Assembly (NCBI RefSeq): GCF_016820555.1
Contig: NZ_JADHDW010000003.1
Coordinates: 248,001 to 312,000 of the forward strand
DNA length: 64,000 nucleotides
Direction: 5' to 3'
Source of the DNA: Bacillus sp. REN10
Lineage (GTDB): Bacteria > Bacillota > Bacilli > Bacillales > Domibacillaceae
The translations under genes were made by a program, and so were the position numbers. Shown here piece by piece: positions 16,143 to 25,023 of the stretch. Numbering within the stretch: position 1 is the first letter of the stretch; the number at the start of each line of letters is the position of its first letter. The notes under the pieces were generated by a model. It did not search any database and was not told the origin of the DNA. It worked only from the letters and a program-made list of their open reading frames with translations.

Positions 16143-17189
16143 TTATTTCCTATTGAGACAATTGCTATTTAATCCAGGAGGTGCATATAAATAGTTAGGT
16201 TTAGATGATGTAAATACTTGAAGGTCGTTCCAAGGAGATTCAACAATTATTTGGCGATACTGATTATAACAAGAATCCTTTAATTCCCTCATTTCATAAA
16301 CGGGGGCCATACAGCAATCCACTTGTTGACTGAAGATCTCCCATTCATGAAATGATCTTGATTGAAATAATTGACATACTTCTTCATATACTCGATTTCC
16401 TTTTTCAGCTTTTTCGACATGATAAGGAAGCCATTCCTGCTTTTGTACAGCTTGACAGAAGTTGCTCCAAAATTTCGGTTCAAGAGCGGCTAAACTGATA
16501 AACCGCCGATCCTTCGTTTCATAAATATGATAAGAAATGATATGTCCATCTAGCTCAGGCACTCCATTACCTTCAGCATATTGCATATGTGTTGTTAATA
16601 AACTCATTACCGCATCAGTGATCGCTAAATCGATGTAGCTACCTTCCCCATTTTTTTCTCTCTTCAATAAAGCCGCCACAATGGCTTCAGATGCAGTTAT
16701 CCCTCCAATTAAATCAGCAAATGTAAGCGTTGGATGAACAGGTCGTCCGCTCCCATCCTTCATTTGTGACAGCATTCCGCTTAAGGCCATATAATTTAAG
16801 TCATGGCTTCCGAGCATACTCAGCTTACCTGTTTGACCATAGCCAGTGAGGGAGCAATAAACAAGACTAGGATGAAGACTTCTCAACTGTTCATAGCCCA
16901 ACCCAAGACTGGCCATGACCCCCGGGCGGAAACTTTCAACTAGTACATCTGCGGAACGAATGAGTTCTATTACTTTTTGTTGATCTGTTGTATTTTTTAA
17001 ATCGAACGCCATGCTCTTTTTATTGCGATTATTCCCTTGAAACACTTTTCCGTCGGATAGCTCCCGAGCTGGATCACCTTCAGGACGCTCTATTTTTATC
17101 ACTTCTGCCCCTAAATCACTTAGTCGAAGAGTTGCATATGGTCCAGGCAAATATTGAGTGAAATCCAATACTTTTATTCCGCTAAGCAT
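16143..17189 (-). CDS. CaiB/BaiF-type CoA enzyme, alpha-methylacyl-CoA racemase-like
   Basis: A 348-residue family III CoA-transferase fold protein: MLSGIKVLDFTQYLPGPYAT, LGAEVIKIERPEGDP, NRNKKSMAFDL, VESFRPGVM and SLTGYGQTG. The segment GSHDLNYMALSGML has the Asp that serves as a base in alpha-methylacyl-CoA racemases, so a racemase is favoured over a transferase. ATG 17189 follows AGGAGGCGAGAAT; longer starts lack a site. It is somewhat short for the family, ending before the usual C-terminal extension. Next to an acyl-CoA ligase, it probably handles branched or unusual acyl-CoAs. Confidence 0.75.
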   Translation of the reverse strand: MLSGIKVLDFTQYLPGPYATLRLSDLGAEVIKIERPEGDPARELSDGKVFQGNNRNKKSMAFDLKNTTDQQKVIELIRSADVLVESFRPGVMASLGLGYEQLRSLHPSLVYCSLTGYGQTGKLSMLGSHDLNYMALSGMLSQMKDGSGRPVHPTLTFADLIGGITASEAIVAALLKREKNGEGSYIDLAITDAVMSLLTTHMQYAEGNGVPELDGHIISYHIYETKDRRFISLAALEPKFWSNFCQAVQKQEWLPYHVEKAEKGNRVYEEVCQLFQSRSFHEWEIFSQQVDCCMAPVYEMRELKDSCYNQYRQIIVESPWNDLQVFTSSKPNYLYAPPGLNSNCLNRK

Positions 17190-17217
17190 ATTCTCGCCTC
17201 CTGATTTTGAATAAAAA

Positions 17218-17284
17218 TTAGCTGTCCTATCAACAGAAGGCCTCACTCAGGAAAGGCGACGGATCCTCGGATAAGAACAGCTAA
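17218..17284 (-). other. Long-loop inverted repeat between ligase and racemase genes
   Basis: TTAGCTGTCCTATC and GGATAAGAACAGCTAA pair with one gap and one mismatch around about 37 bases. It could be an attenuator, processing site or remnant; there is no U-run. Confidence 0.3.
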
Positions 17285-17341
17285 ATGGTTAGATTCGTAT
17301 ATCTTTCACCTTAACAATCTGAATACACCGCATCCTTTGAA

Positions 17342-18934
17342 TCAGTTCACAAACCGACCAGTCTTTCCTTTCTCTTCCCAATAATTATTTCGCAAATGAA
17401 TTTTTTGTATTTTGCCAGAGGCCGTTTTCGGTAATTCCTCAACAAAGGTCACCCCTGTAATGGCTTTAAAGTGAGCTAGATTCCTTCTCGAAAATTGAAT
17501 TAAATCTTGTTCACTTAATTCAGCAGCCGGTCGTTTAACAACAAAGGCATGCGGGGTTTCTCCCCATTTTTCATGTGGAACAGCAATGACTGCAGCTTCT
17601 AACACATCAGGATGTTCATACAGCACTCCCTCAACTTCTATAGAAGAAATGTTTTCTCCTCCGCTAATAATAATGTCCTTCTTACGGTCCACGATATCTA
17701 TATGGCCATGTTCATCCACAGTACCCATATCCCCTGTATGAAGCCAGCCATTTTTTAATGTTTGCATCGTCGCTTCTTCGTTTTTCCAATAGCCCTTCAT
17801 GACGCCATTGCTGCGCACAATGACTTCCCCAATAGATATTCCGTTTTTTGGTACTTCTTCCCCATGTTCATCAACGACTTTCACTTGACTGCCAATCATC
17901 GCATAACCAGCCTTTGCCTTCATTCGGTATTGATCCTTTAATGGCAAATCAATAAACGGTGAACGAATCGCTGAATATAAGCTGAGCGGAGAAGACTCCG
18001 TCATGCCATACACTTGAATGAACTCCCAGCCTAATTCTTTCTCTACGCGTGCCACAAAGGATGGTGGTGGCGCTGATCCAGCGATGACTACACGAACATT
18101 TTTTTCAATTGGCGGCACATTTTCTTCGTAATATTGCAGTAAGCTATTTAATACGGTTGGAGCCATATGCATCACCGTTACTTTATGCTGAATAACCGCA
18201 TCAAAAATCGTTTGTGGGCCTACTTGACGATAGCAAACATGTGTCGCTCCGTTAGCTGTGTAGTAAAATGGAGATCCCCAGCCATTTACATGGAACATCG
18301 GTAACACATGCAAATAAACATCGCGATCCGACACGCGCAGAGCATGCATCGTCGATAGCGCATGAATATAATTGTTGCGATGAGTCAGCATAACCCCTTT
18401 TGGATTACCGGTCGTCCCGCTTGTATATAGAAGGCTGGCCACATCATCTTCTTCAAGCTCTACCCGATCAAAAGCAGCAGATGAAAAACGGCTGAGCCAA
18501 GTATCATAATCTATTTCATTCGTTTCGTCGTTCTTATAATGGACAATAATATGCTCTACTGTCGTTAATTGATCTTTAATATCAGCAATAAGAGGATATA
18601 AATGCTGATCCACTAATAAAATTTTCGATTCACTATGATTTAAAATAAACAAATAATCATGAGGCTTTAGGCGAATATTCAACGGCACCATGATCGCTCC
18701 TACTTGGTATACTCCGTAGAAACCCTCTAGCATTTCTAATGAATTCGGCGCAAGATAAGCTATTCTATCTCCTTTTTGCACACCTAAATCAACTAGTCCC
18801 CTTGATAATTGATTGACACGACCATTTAATTGATTATATGTAAATTGGCGGTCTTCAGAAATCACAGCTATTTTTTCCCCATAATATGTGACGGCACGAT
18901 CTAAAAATTGAGTTAAAACTAATGGTACATTCAT
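17342..18934 (-). CDS. Acyl-CoA synthetase (long/medium-chain fatty acid CoA ligase)
   Basis: A 530-residue adenylate-forming enzyme. The P-loop is YTSGTTGNPKGVMLTHRN, then VLPMFHVNGWG, QVYGMTESSP, the adenylate motif GWLHTGDMGTVDE, hinge DRKKDIIISGGENIS and the C-terminal catalytic Lys in TASGKIQKIHL. Length fits the family. It activates a carboxylate to acyl-AMP and then acyl-CoA in the cytosol; the chain length cannot be set from sequence. ATG 18934 follows AGGGGGATGGGCC. It precedes the racemase-like and lrgAB-like genes on the same strand. Confidence 0.85.
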   Translation of the reverse strand: MNVPLVLTQFLDRAVTYYGEKIAVISEDRQFTYNQLNGRVNQLSRGLVDLGVQKGDRIAYLAPNSLEMLEGFYGVYQVGAIMVPLNIRLKPHDYLFILNHSESKILLVDQHLYPLIADIKDQLTTVEHIIVHYKNDETNEIDYDTWLSRFSSAAFDRVELEEDDVASLLYTSGTTGNPKGVMLTHRNNYIHALSTMHALRVSDRDVYLHVLPMFHVNGWGSPFYYTANGATHVCYRQVGPQTIFDAVIQHKVTVMHMAPTVLNSLLQYYEENVPPIEKNVRVVIAGSAPPPSFVARVEKELGWEFIQVYGMTESSPLSLYSAIRSPFIDLPLKDQYRMKAKAGYAMIGSQVKVVDEHGEEVPKNGISIGEVIVRSNGVMKGYWKNEEATMQTLKNGWLHTGDMGTVDEHGHIDIVDRKKDIIISGGENISSIEVEGVLYEHPDVLEAAVIAVPHEKWGETPHAFVVKRPAAELSEQDLIQFSRRNLAHFKAITGVTFVEELPKTASGKIQKIHLRNNYWEEKGKTGRFVN

Positions 18935-18973
18935 GGCCCATCCCCCTATGATTGTCTCGAATTTTTGGCGATA

Positions 18974-19020
18974 TTAAGCAACAATCGTTCAAAGTCAGCA
19001 TCGTTGTTTAACAAAGCTAA
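18974..19020 (-). repeat. Short dispersed repeat (GCTTTGTTAA family), copy a
   Basis: TTAAGCAACAATCG ... GTTGTTTAACAAAGCTAA resembles the element at 62374-62438 over its length, minus the left terminal repeat, with gaps. It lies upstream of the acyl-CoA ligase gene. It is probably a decayed MITE or insertion-sequence end. Confidence 0.5.
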
Positions 19021-19141
19021 ATTTTAAAAATTTTCTAACAAATAAATAGTATCATGAGCTTGAGCAGCCATTCAATAGATTTCTGTAAAGTTTGAGAAAA
19101 ATCCCTAATTTTTCAATAATATTGATGAAAAAGAGGCAGCG

Positions 19142-19189
19142 AAAAGGACTGATTGCCGGCTTATCACTAAGCCAGCAATCAGTCCTTTT
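19142..19189. terminator. Terminator after bioB
   Basis: A 22-base stem (AAAAGGACTGATTGCCGGCT with TTA, one mismatch) around loop TCAC, with T/A runs at both ends. It directly follows the bioB stop on the minus strand. Confidence 0.85.
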
Positions 19190-19191
19190 GT

Positions 19192-20190
19192 TTAAACTAG
19201 TTGTTCTTGTTTTTCATCCGCAAACTCGACTTCAAAGCCCATTTCTTCGATCATTCGATGGTCAGCTGTTGTTTCTTGACCAGCCGTTGTTAAATAATCG
19301 CCTACAAAGATAGAATTTGCTGCGTATAATCCTAAAGGCTGTAAAGAACCTAAATTTACTTCACGTCCTCCGGAAATGCGGATTTCTTTCGTCGGGTTAA
19401 TGAAACGGAATAAACAAAGCACTTTTAAACAGTAGCGCGGATTAAGTTCATCCGTTCCTTCTAGAGGTGTTCCGTCAATCGCATGCAAGAAATTCACTGG
19501 AATAGAATCCGCATCTAATGCTTTTAAGCTACGGGCCATCGTGACGATATCCTCTTTTCTCTCTTTCATTCCTACAATAACTCCGGAACACGGCGAGATG
19601 CCTTGCACTTTTACTTTTTCAATCGTTTCTACACGATCATCATATGTATGAGTTGTCGTAATTTGTTCATGATGATTGGCTGATGTATTAATATTATGAT
19701 TGTAACGATCCACACCTGCTTCTTTTAGCTTTTCCGCTTGACCAGGTTTTAATAATCCGAGGCAGGCGCAAATTTTTAATTGATACTTGTCTTTAATTTC
19801 TTTGACCGCTTCCGTTACATTTTCTAGTTCTTTATCGCTCGGTCCGCGTCCACTCGCCACGATGCAGTATGTGCCTGCACGCAAATCATAAGCTTGCTTT
19901 GCTCCTTTTAAAATCGAATCTTTATCCATCATGCGGTATTTCTCAATTGGCGCTGTTGAGCGAGTCGATTGAGAACAATAGCCGCAGTTTTCCGGACAAA
20001 TGCCCGATTTTGTGTTGATGATCATATTTAATTTCACTTTATTGCCATAGTAATGATGACGAATCTTATAAGCAGCATTTAATAATGTAAGCAGCTCTTC
20101 ATCTGGACAATTTAAAATCGAAAGCGCTTCCGCATCTCCAATTTCACGCCCCTCAAGAACGACATCCGCTAATTCATCCCACTTTGTCAT
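19192..20190 (-). CDS. bioB: Biotin synthase BioB
   Basis: A 332-residue radical SAM enzyme. The cluster motif C65-PEN-C69-GY-C72 (CxxxCxxC) binds the 4Fe-4S cluster; YNHNINTS, GIIVGM-type (GVIVGMKERKED) and IRISGGREVNLG blocks are conserved. It inserts sulfur into dethiobiotin to make biotin. ATG 20190 follows AAGGGGAG. No other biotin biosynthesis gene is in the window, so bioB is solitary here. A BirA-type operator lies over its promoter, so it should be repressed when biotin is ample. Confidence 0.93.
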   Translation of the reverse strand: MTKWDELADVVLEGREIGDAEALSILNCPDEELLTLLNAAYKIRHHYYGNKVKLNMIINTKSGICPENCGYCSQSTRSTAPIEKYRMMDKDSILKGAKQAYDLRAGTYCIVASGRGPSDKELENVTEAVKEIKDKYQLKICACLGLLKPGQAEKLKEAGVDRYNHNINTSANHHEQITTTHTYDDRVETIEKVKVQGISPCSGVIVGMKERKEDIVTMARSLKALDADSIPVNFLHAIDGTPLEGTDELNPRYCLKVLCLFRFINPTKEIRISGGREVNLGSLQPLGLYAANSIFVGDYLTTAGQETTADHRMIEEMGFEVEFADEKQEQLV

Positions 20191-20242
20191 TGTACAACTC
20201 CCCTTCTCTTTATTTCCATTGTTTATAAAAACTTCTATCTTA

Positions 20243-20296
20243 AAGATAAGAGAAAAAGGGGTATTTAGTCAACTTATTTTAAATTAAAGTTTACAA
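20243..20296 (-). promoter_or_regulatory. bioB promoter with BirA operator
   Basis: On the minus strand TTGTAAACT-N13-AGTTGACTAA (20296 to 20265) is close to the BirA operator TTGTTAACC-N13-GGTTAACAA in both sequence and spacing. It overlaps the -35 of a promoter TTGACT-N18-TATCTT (20272 to 20243), as expected for biotin-dependent repression. Confidence 0.7.
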
Positions 20297-20429
20297 ATAA
20301 TTTTCTTTACATGAAATAAAGTAAAAGTTCCATACTTACATTTAGCCATGTTAAGCTGGAGTGCAACCTGTTAATGTAAGATAAAAAAGCCATTCCTGAT
20401 GAAATGACTTCTTTTGTTTAATGTGTATC

Positions 20430-21245
20430 CTATTGAAATGACAGTTGTTCCTGTTTTACTAATAAATAATAGTTAACAGGCTCTTCCTCTGCTTTAATCA
20501 GTTTAACCGTTACATATCCTGATTTAAAAAGTTCGTTAAACAGCTTACGGTAAGCTCTCTTCCACTCTAGAGCGACTTCAGGATGAGTTTGTCTGATTTG
20601 CTGAAAGTTTTTCGGAACAGGCACTAACCACTTTTCTCCCGCTAACTGAATATTTAGTTCTTGAATAGAGAGAAGACCATCTGCGTTTAATTCCCAAGAA
20701 GCAGCCTTTTGTGCGCCTTCCTCGCTCCACTGATTCGGTTGATCTAAATAGCCTTCTTTAATATGCCACTCAATTAAGAAGCGGTCTGTCGGCATCCCTT
20801 CACTGAAACTATCAGGCATATCGCCGTAACAATCCTCAATGTAGCTGCGACAAATTCCATTTAATTTCGATAAATTCAAGTAGCCGTTTACGCTTTCTAA
20901 AGGATCATATGTCCAAGTAATTAATGAGTACCCTAATTTTATCGCCTCTTGCCTTTGAACCTTTTTCAAGGCATCCCCGATCCCTTGCTTTTGGTAGTCC
21001 GGATGAATCCCTAAATTATGGGAGCATAAATAACTATGTCCATCGCGAAAACCAGCAAAACTGTAACTAAATCCAATGAGCTGATCCCCTTGAAACGCCC
21101 CTAAAGCCAAGCCTCCATTTTTATGAGCAATCATCGTTTGATTTTCTGGAATCGGCTCAATTCCCCAAATTAATCTTTCTAAATCAGCCATTTTTTTGAA
21201 ATCTTCATATGTTTCAAATAAACGAATGGTATATGTATGAGACAT
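20430..21245 (-). CDS. GNAT-family acetyltransferase (COG3375-like)
   Basis: A 271-residue protein. The GNAT core is in the first 130 residues: GALALGAFQ-type strand, SHNLGIHPDYQKQGIGDALKKVQRQ (acetyl-CoA loop Q-x-x-G-I-G) and a WTYDPLESVNGYLNLSKL segment typical of the COG3375 predicted acetyltransferases. The C-terminal half is less conserved. ATG 21245 follows AGGGGAGAAGAAAA. It is on the same strand, upstream of bioB, but the BirA site and a 240-base spacer separate the two. The substrate is unknown. Confidence 0.75.
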   Translation of the reverse strand: MSHTYTIRLFETYEDFKKMADLERLIWGIEPIPENQTMIAHKNGGLALGAFQGDQLIGFSYSFAGFRDGHSYLCSHNLGIHPDYQKQGIGDALKKVQRQEAIKLGYSLITWTYDPLESVNGYLNLSKLNGICRSYIEDCYGDMPDSFSEGMPTDRFLIEWHIKEGYLDQPNQWSEEGAQKAASWELNADGLLSIQELNIQLAGEKWLVPVPKNFQQIRQTHPEVALEWKRAYRKLFNELFKSGYVTVKLIKAEEEPVNYYLLVKQEQLSFQ

Positions 21246-21368
21246 TTTTCTTCTCCCCTACTGTCGAATTCTAGATTATTATATAAAAAACAAACGAGAA
21301 ACAGCTAGTGTTTTTTGAATTTTGAATGTTTGAACTCCCTAGTATTTTAGGATATACTCTTTTTAGTC

Positions 21369-21393
21369 TTGGCTTTGTTAAATAATGATACTC
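21369..21393 (+). repeat. Short dispersed repeat (GCTTTGTTAA family), copy b
   Basis: TTGGCTTTGTTAAATAATGA plus TACTC matches the reverse complement of the right end of copy a at about 20 of 24 positions. It lies upstream of yidC. Only one end is recognisable. Confidence 0.4.
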
Positions 21394-21489
21394 ATGCTTA
21401 TGAGGCAAAAATTTTAATACGATCACTTTAACATCGCCTTAATCTTAAAAGCATTTTGCTTGTCGTTTGGGCAAATAGGAGGAAACACG

Positions 21490-22251
21490 TTGAAAAAATC
21501 ATCTATTCTCGTATCTTTAATGGCCGCCGTTGTATTTATTTTATCAGGCTGCCAAAGTGCTGAACAGGAAGGACACTTTTTTCATGATTATTTAGTGAAC
21601 CCTTTTGTACAGCTAATTCATACGCTAGGTCAATTTTTAGGTAACTATGGATTTGCTATTATCGTGATTACGTTAGCTGTTCGTTTAATTCTATTACCAC
21701 TGATGCTTAATTCAATGAAAAAACAGCAAATTATGAGAGAAAAAATGGAAGTCGTTAAACCAGAAATGGACAAAATTCAAAAACGGCTAAAAGAGGCAAA
21801 AACTCCAGAGGAGCAAAGAAAAATTCAGCAAGAAATGATGCTATTGTATCAGCAGCACAATATTAACCCATTTGCGATGGGATGTTTACCTATCTTCATT
21901 CAAATGCCGATTTGGATGGGACTATACTATGCAATCCGCATTTCAGAAGATATTCAAACAGCTAACTTTCTATGGTTTAAATTAGGCCAGCCCGATATTG
22001 CTATGGCGTTAATCGCCGGGGTTATGTACTTCTTCCAATTCCGAGTTTCTATGATCAATGTACCTGAGCAGCAAAAACAACAAATGAAAATGATTGGCAT
22101 GCTTTCTCCGATCATGATCTTAGTCTTTTCCTTCTCTACTCCTGCCGCCCTTCCGCTTTATTGGGCAGTAAGTGGACTATTCCTTATCGGACAAACATGG
22201 TTAAGCAAAAAATGGTATTCTACTCATCCAGTGAAAGAAAACAATCAGTAA
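21490..22251 (+). CDS. yidC: YidC/Oxa1 membrane protein insertase (SpoIIIJ/YqjG type)
   Basis: A 253-residue lipoprotein insertase. The signal peptide ends in LSGC (lipidated Cys). Conserved pieces are YGFAIIVIT-like segment 1, the positive residue in VITLAVRLILLPLM, a cytoplasmic coiled hairpin (REKMEVVKPEMDKIQKRL), NPFAMGCLPIFIQMPIWMGLY and the C-terminal PAALPLYWAVSGLF. It inserts membrane proteins with or without SecYEG. TTG 21490 has GGAGGAAACACG in front; upstream in-frame starts would translate the ribosome site. No MifM-like sensor ORF is visible in the 245-base upstream spacer. Confidence 0.9.
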   Translation: MKKSSILVSLMAAVVFILSGCQSAEQEGHFFHDYLVNPFVQLIHTLGQFLGNYGFAIIVITLAVRLILLPLMLNSMKKQQIMREKMEVVKPEMDKIQKRLKEAKTPEEQRKIQQEMMLLYQQHNINPFAMGCLPIFIQMPIWMGLYYAIRISEDIQTANFLWFKLGQPDIAMALIAGVMYFFQFRVSMINVPEQQKQQMKMIGMLSPIMILVFSFSTPAALPLYWAVSGLFLIGQTWLSKKWYSTHPVKENNQ

Positions 22252-22282
22252 AAACGGGGAGCCTATGTAGCTCCCTGTTTTT
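22251..22282 (+). terminator. Terminator after yidC
   Basis: AAAACGGGGAGC pairs with GCTCCCTGTTTT (one mismatch) around a 6-base loop, followed by T's. The arm begins within the stop codon. Confidence 0.85.
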
Positions 22283-22490
22283 ATTATGTAGGCTAAGTCC
22301 AAATGGCTATTTTCTCCATCTTTGTATTCAATATTATTTCAAAAATCTCTTATTTAATTGAATTTTTACAATAGAGGGCTTGTCTTTTATAGTTCTTTTA
22401 GTACAATTACCTTCAATAAGACTTTTTACTTATTAAAAAACGATGTTTCGATTATTTTATCTATTTTATTGGTTTTTAGGAGGGTATTTT

Positions 22491-24206
22491 ATGCTAAAAA
22501 AGATGAGGCCAAGAGCAACCAATAGCATTCTTGCTCAATTTGGAACAGATTCAACGGTTCAAGGGCGTTTTTATCAGACACTGTCTTATAATCATTTCAA
22601 CGAAGAAGATTTTTTTAGAATTGAAGAAATATATGAAAAATTAGCTCCTTTAGAGTCGGAAATGCTAGAGCTATTTGAAATTTACCTCACCAATTGCCGT
22701 GAGCCGCATTCGAAGGACATTCCACAGCAGGAAATTACTAACTACATTCGTCATTTCTTTACAAAAAAACGGGATGTTGACTATGTCAATAGTGCGCTAT
22801 CCTTTTTCTATTTATTAAGAAATAGCAACTACAACTTAGGTAAATTAATCGTTATGTTTAATCAGTTTAATTTTTATGTCATCACCAACACTCTTCACTT
22901 CCTGGGGTTAAAACCAACCACTTGTATTTTATATATGCACTCCATCCAAAAAGCTGTCAACATCGATCAGGAGTTGCTGACGGAATGTTTCTCAGAACAA
23001 ATGATGGAGCAAGTCGTTCAAGAAATCGGACAATTGATGGATGAAACAACAAAAATTATGTTTATTAAAGATTTAGTTCAACTATTAGACAATCAAAATG
23101 CACAAGTACAAACCTCTACTGTGGCCACGGATGAAATGAGAGCCTCCATTAATGCCGTTGCTCAGTCTGCTTCCACTGTGTCTGAAAAAACAGGAATATT
23201 AGTGGATCGAACAAATTATAGTCATCAAGTGATTTCTGAAGCATTAGATGAAATTTTTAATACAGAAGCAACCTTTTCAGAGATTGTTGATAAGTTTTCC
23301 CGTCTGCAATCCTATGTGGCTACCATTGAAAGTGTTGTACAATTAATTAATGATATTGCCGATCAAACAAATTTACTTGCCTTAAATGCATCTATTGAAG
23401 CCGCGCGGGCAGGAGATCATGGGAAAGGATTCGCCATCGTCGCACAAGAAGTACGAAAACTGGCGGAAAATACGGTGCAATCTTTACAAAAAGTCAATGA
23501 GAACGTTACAAACTTAAAATCGTTTTCACAAGATGTTTCCGTTTCTATCGGTGATACCGCCTCTGTTATTAAAAAAGCTGTATTTGAAGCAAAAGATTCT
23601 TTACCGCTGTTAACAGAAATTGTCGAAACCATCAGTGAAATTAACGAAGATATTAATAGTACAGCAGCTGTAACAGAGGAGCAAGCCGCTACGATGGATG
23701 AAATGTCTAATCAAATGCAACAAATTGCTATTATGACTGACGAAATTCGTTCTTTAGGAGATGATACTGGAGCTGCCATCCATGGGCTTGGAAAGCAAAT
23801 GAATGCCTTCCGTTTAAATATTATTGAAAAGAATACGATTGTTTTATCCACAAAAGCATTATTGATGCTGTCTAAAACAGACCATTACATTTGGAAATGG
23901 AGAATTTACAATATGTTTCTCGGCTTAGAGGATATCAATCCTCAGGAAATATCTTCTCACATGGAGTGCCGACTTGGAAAATGGTATTATGATCCGCAAA
24001 TTCAGCAGCGTTTTAGCCAATTTGACAGCTATAAAAAACTAGAAGCTGTCCATAAAGTGGTGCATGAGCAAGCGAAAGAAGCTGCGATCTTCTACCAGCA
24101 AAATCAATTGCAACAAGCCGAGGAAGCATTAGTACGATTAGAAGCCGCTTCGAATCAAGTAGTTGGTTATATTGATGAAATTTTATCTACTTTGCCAGGA
24201 AGATAA
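22491..24206 (+). CDS. Soluble chemoreceptor: globin-like sensor + MCP signalling + CZB domain
   Basis: A 571-residue receptor without membrane segments. Residues 1-170 resemble the protoglobin (HemAT) sensor domain; the region [10 protein letters not shown] aligns with the usual proximal-His helix H-x-x-I-G-L, but the His is one position out, so heme binding needs testing. Residues about 190-440 are the MCP coiled coil, with the CheA/CheW tip [18 protein letters not shown]. The last 110 residues match a zinc-binding CZB domain: His near 463 (TDHYIWKW), CRLGKWYY near 491 and AVHKVVHEQ near 520. ATG 22491 follows TAGGAGGGTATTTT. It likely signals gas or redox state to CheA. Confidence 0.75.
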   Translation: MLKKMRPRATNSILAQFGTDSTVQGRFYQTLSYNHFNEEDFFRIEEIYEKLAPLESEMLELFEIYLTNCREPHSKDIPQQEITNYIRHFFTKKRDVDYVNSALSFFYLLRNSNYNLGKLIVMFNQFNFYVITNTLHFLGLKPTTCILYMHSIQKAVNIDQELLTECFSEQMMEQVVQEIGQLMDETTKIMFIKDLVQLLDNQNAQVQTSTVATDEMRASINAVAQSASTVSEKTGILVDRTNYSHQVISEALDEIFNTEATFSEIVDKFSRLQSYVATIESVVQLINDIADQTNLLALNASIEAARAGDHGKGFAIVAQEVRKLAENTVQSLQKVNENVTNLKSFSQDVSVSIGDTASVIKKAVFEAKDSLPLLTEIVETISEINEDINSTAAVTEEQAATMDEMSNQMQQIAIMTDEIRSLGDDTGAAIHGLGKQMNAFRLNIIEKNTIVLSTKALLMLSKTDHYIWKWRIYNMFLGLEDINPQEISSHMECRLGKWYYDPQIQQRFSQFDSYKKLEAVHKVVHEQAKEAAIFYQQNQLQQAEEALVRLEAASNQVVGYIDEILSTLPGR

Positions 24207-24212
24207 ATAATG

Positions 24213-24241
24213 AGCAGAAGCCTGATAGCTTCTGCTTTTTA
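24213..24241 (+). terminator. Terminator after the chemoreceptor gene
   Basis: AGCAGAAGC pairs perfectly with GCTTCTGCT around a 6-base loop, followed by TTTTTAT. Confidence 0.88.
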
Positions 24242-24372
24242 TTTGCATATATGTCCTATTCAATTTAAAGTAAAAGGAAAGACTTTTTTTCGTAAAAAAA
24301 TGCGACAAAATGAAACTTTTTTAGTCATTGATGCGTAGAACAAGTAAAAACCCTAAATGGAGTGAATCGCAT

Positions 24373-25023
24373 ATGAGAAACGCCAACTTTATTTTATGGC
24401 GTGCATTAGTATCCATCCCTATTGCAGCAGGATGGGGAGCACTCGCCTTTAACCAGTGGGGCTTTTCTCCCCTCATTACCAGCATCACGAGTTTTATATT
24501 AGGAGCTGTTTCGTTCTATAGTTTAGGACGCTTCGCTGATGCACGCTTGTACAAAAAATACGGACTCTCCCGGAAAGAATATTACTATATCCTTGATAAT
24601 TTAAAAGAAGCGCATGGAAAATTAAGCCGGCTTCAAAAAGGATTTATTAAAGTACGAAGCATTAGTTCCTTTAAACAAATGATTGAGCTCAACCGGTTAG
24701 TGCGGCGAATTTTTTCGATCGTCAAGAAAGAGCCGCAACGCTTCTATGAAGCAGAGACTTTTTTCTATTCCCATCTGGATTCTGTCGTAGAGCTATCTGA
24801 AAAATACGCCGCTTTGAATAGTCATAAAATAAAAAATGAATCGGTCAAACAGTCGCTTATTGAAACACAGGACACGTTAGATGATTTAACGAAAATATTA
24901 GAAAATGATTTGCATAAAGTGCTAGCAAAAGACATTGAACATTTAACATTTGAACTCGATGTCGCCAAACACTCATTAAAAAAACGGAATTTAATCGAAC
25001 CAAACGATAAAAGGAGAGTTTAA
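24373..25023 (+). CDS. xpaC: XpaC family protein
   Basis: A 216-residue protein with two N-terminal hydrophobic segments ([18 protein letters not shown] and [15 protein letters not shown]) followed by a long charged helical domain. The pattern and the partner gene downstream identify the XpaC family (5-bromo-4-chloroindolyl phosphate hydrolysis protein), whose real role is unclear. I chose ATG 24373, which has GGAGTGAATCGCAT in front; a start at 24328-24331 has no site. The stop overlaps the yaaN start. Confidence 0.8.
   Translation: MRNANFILWRALVSIPIAAGWGALAFNQWGFSPLITSITSFILGAVSFYSLGRFADARLYKKYGLSRKEYYYILDNLKEAHGKLSRLQKGFIKVRSISSFKQMIELNRLVRRIFSIVKKEPQRFYEAETFFYSHLDSVVELSEKYAALNSHKIKNESVKQSLIETQDTLDDLTKILENDLHKVLAKDIEHLTFELDVAKHSLKKRNLIEPNDKRRV

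Noticed and set aside
21246-21489. A MifM-type arrest-peptide ORF upstream of yidC
   Set aside because: No ORF of suitable length with a ribosome site leads into yidC.
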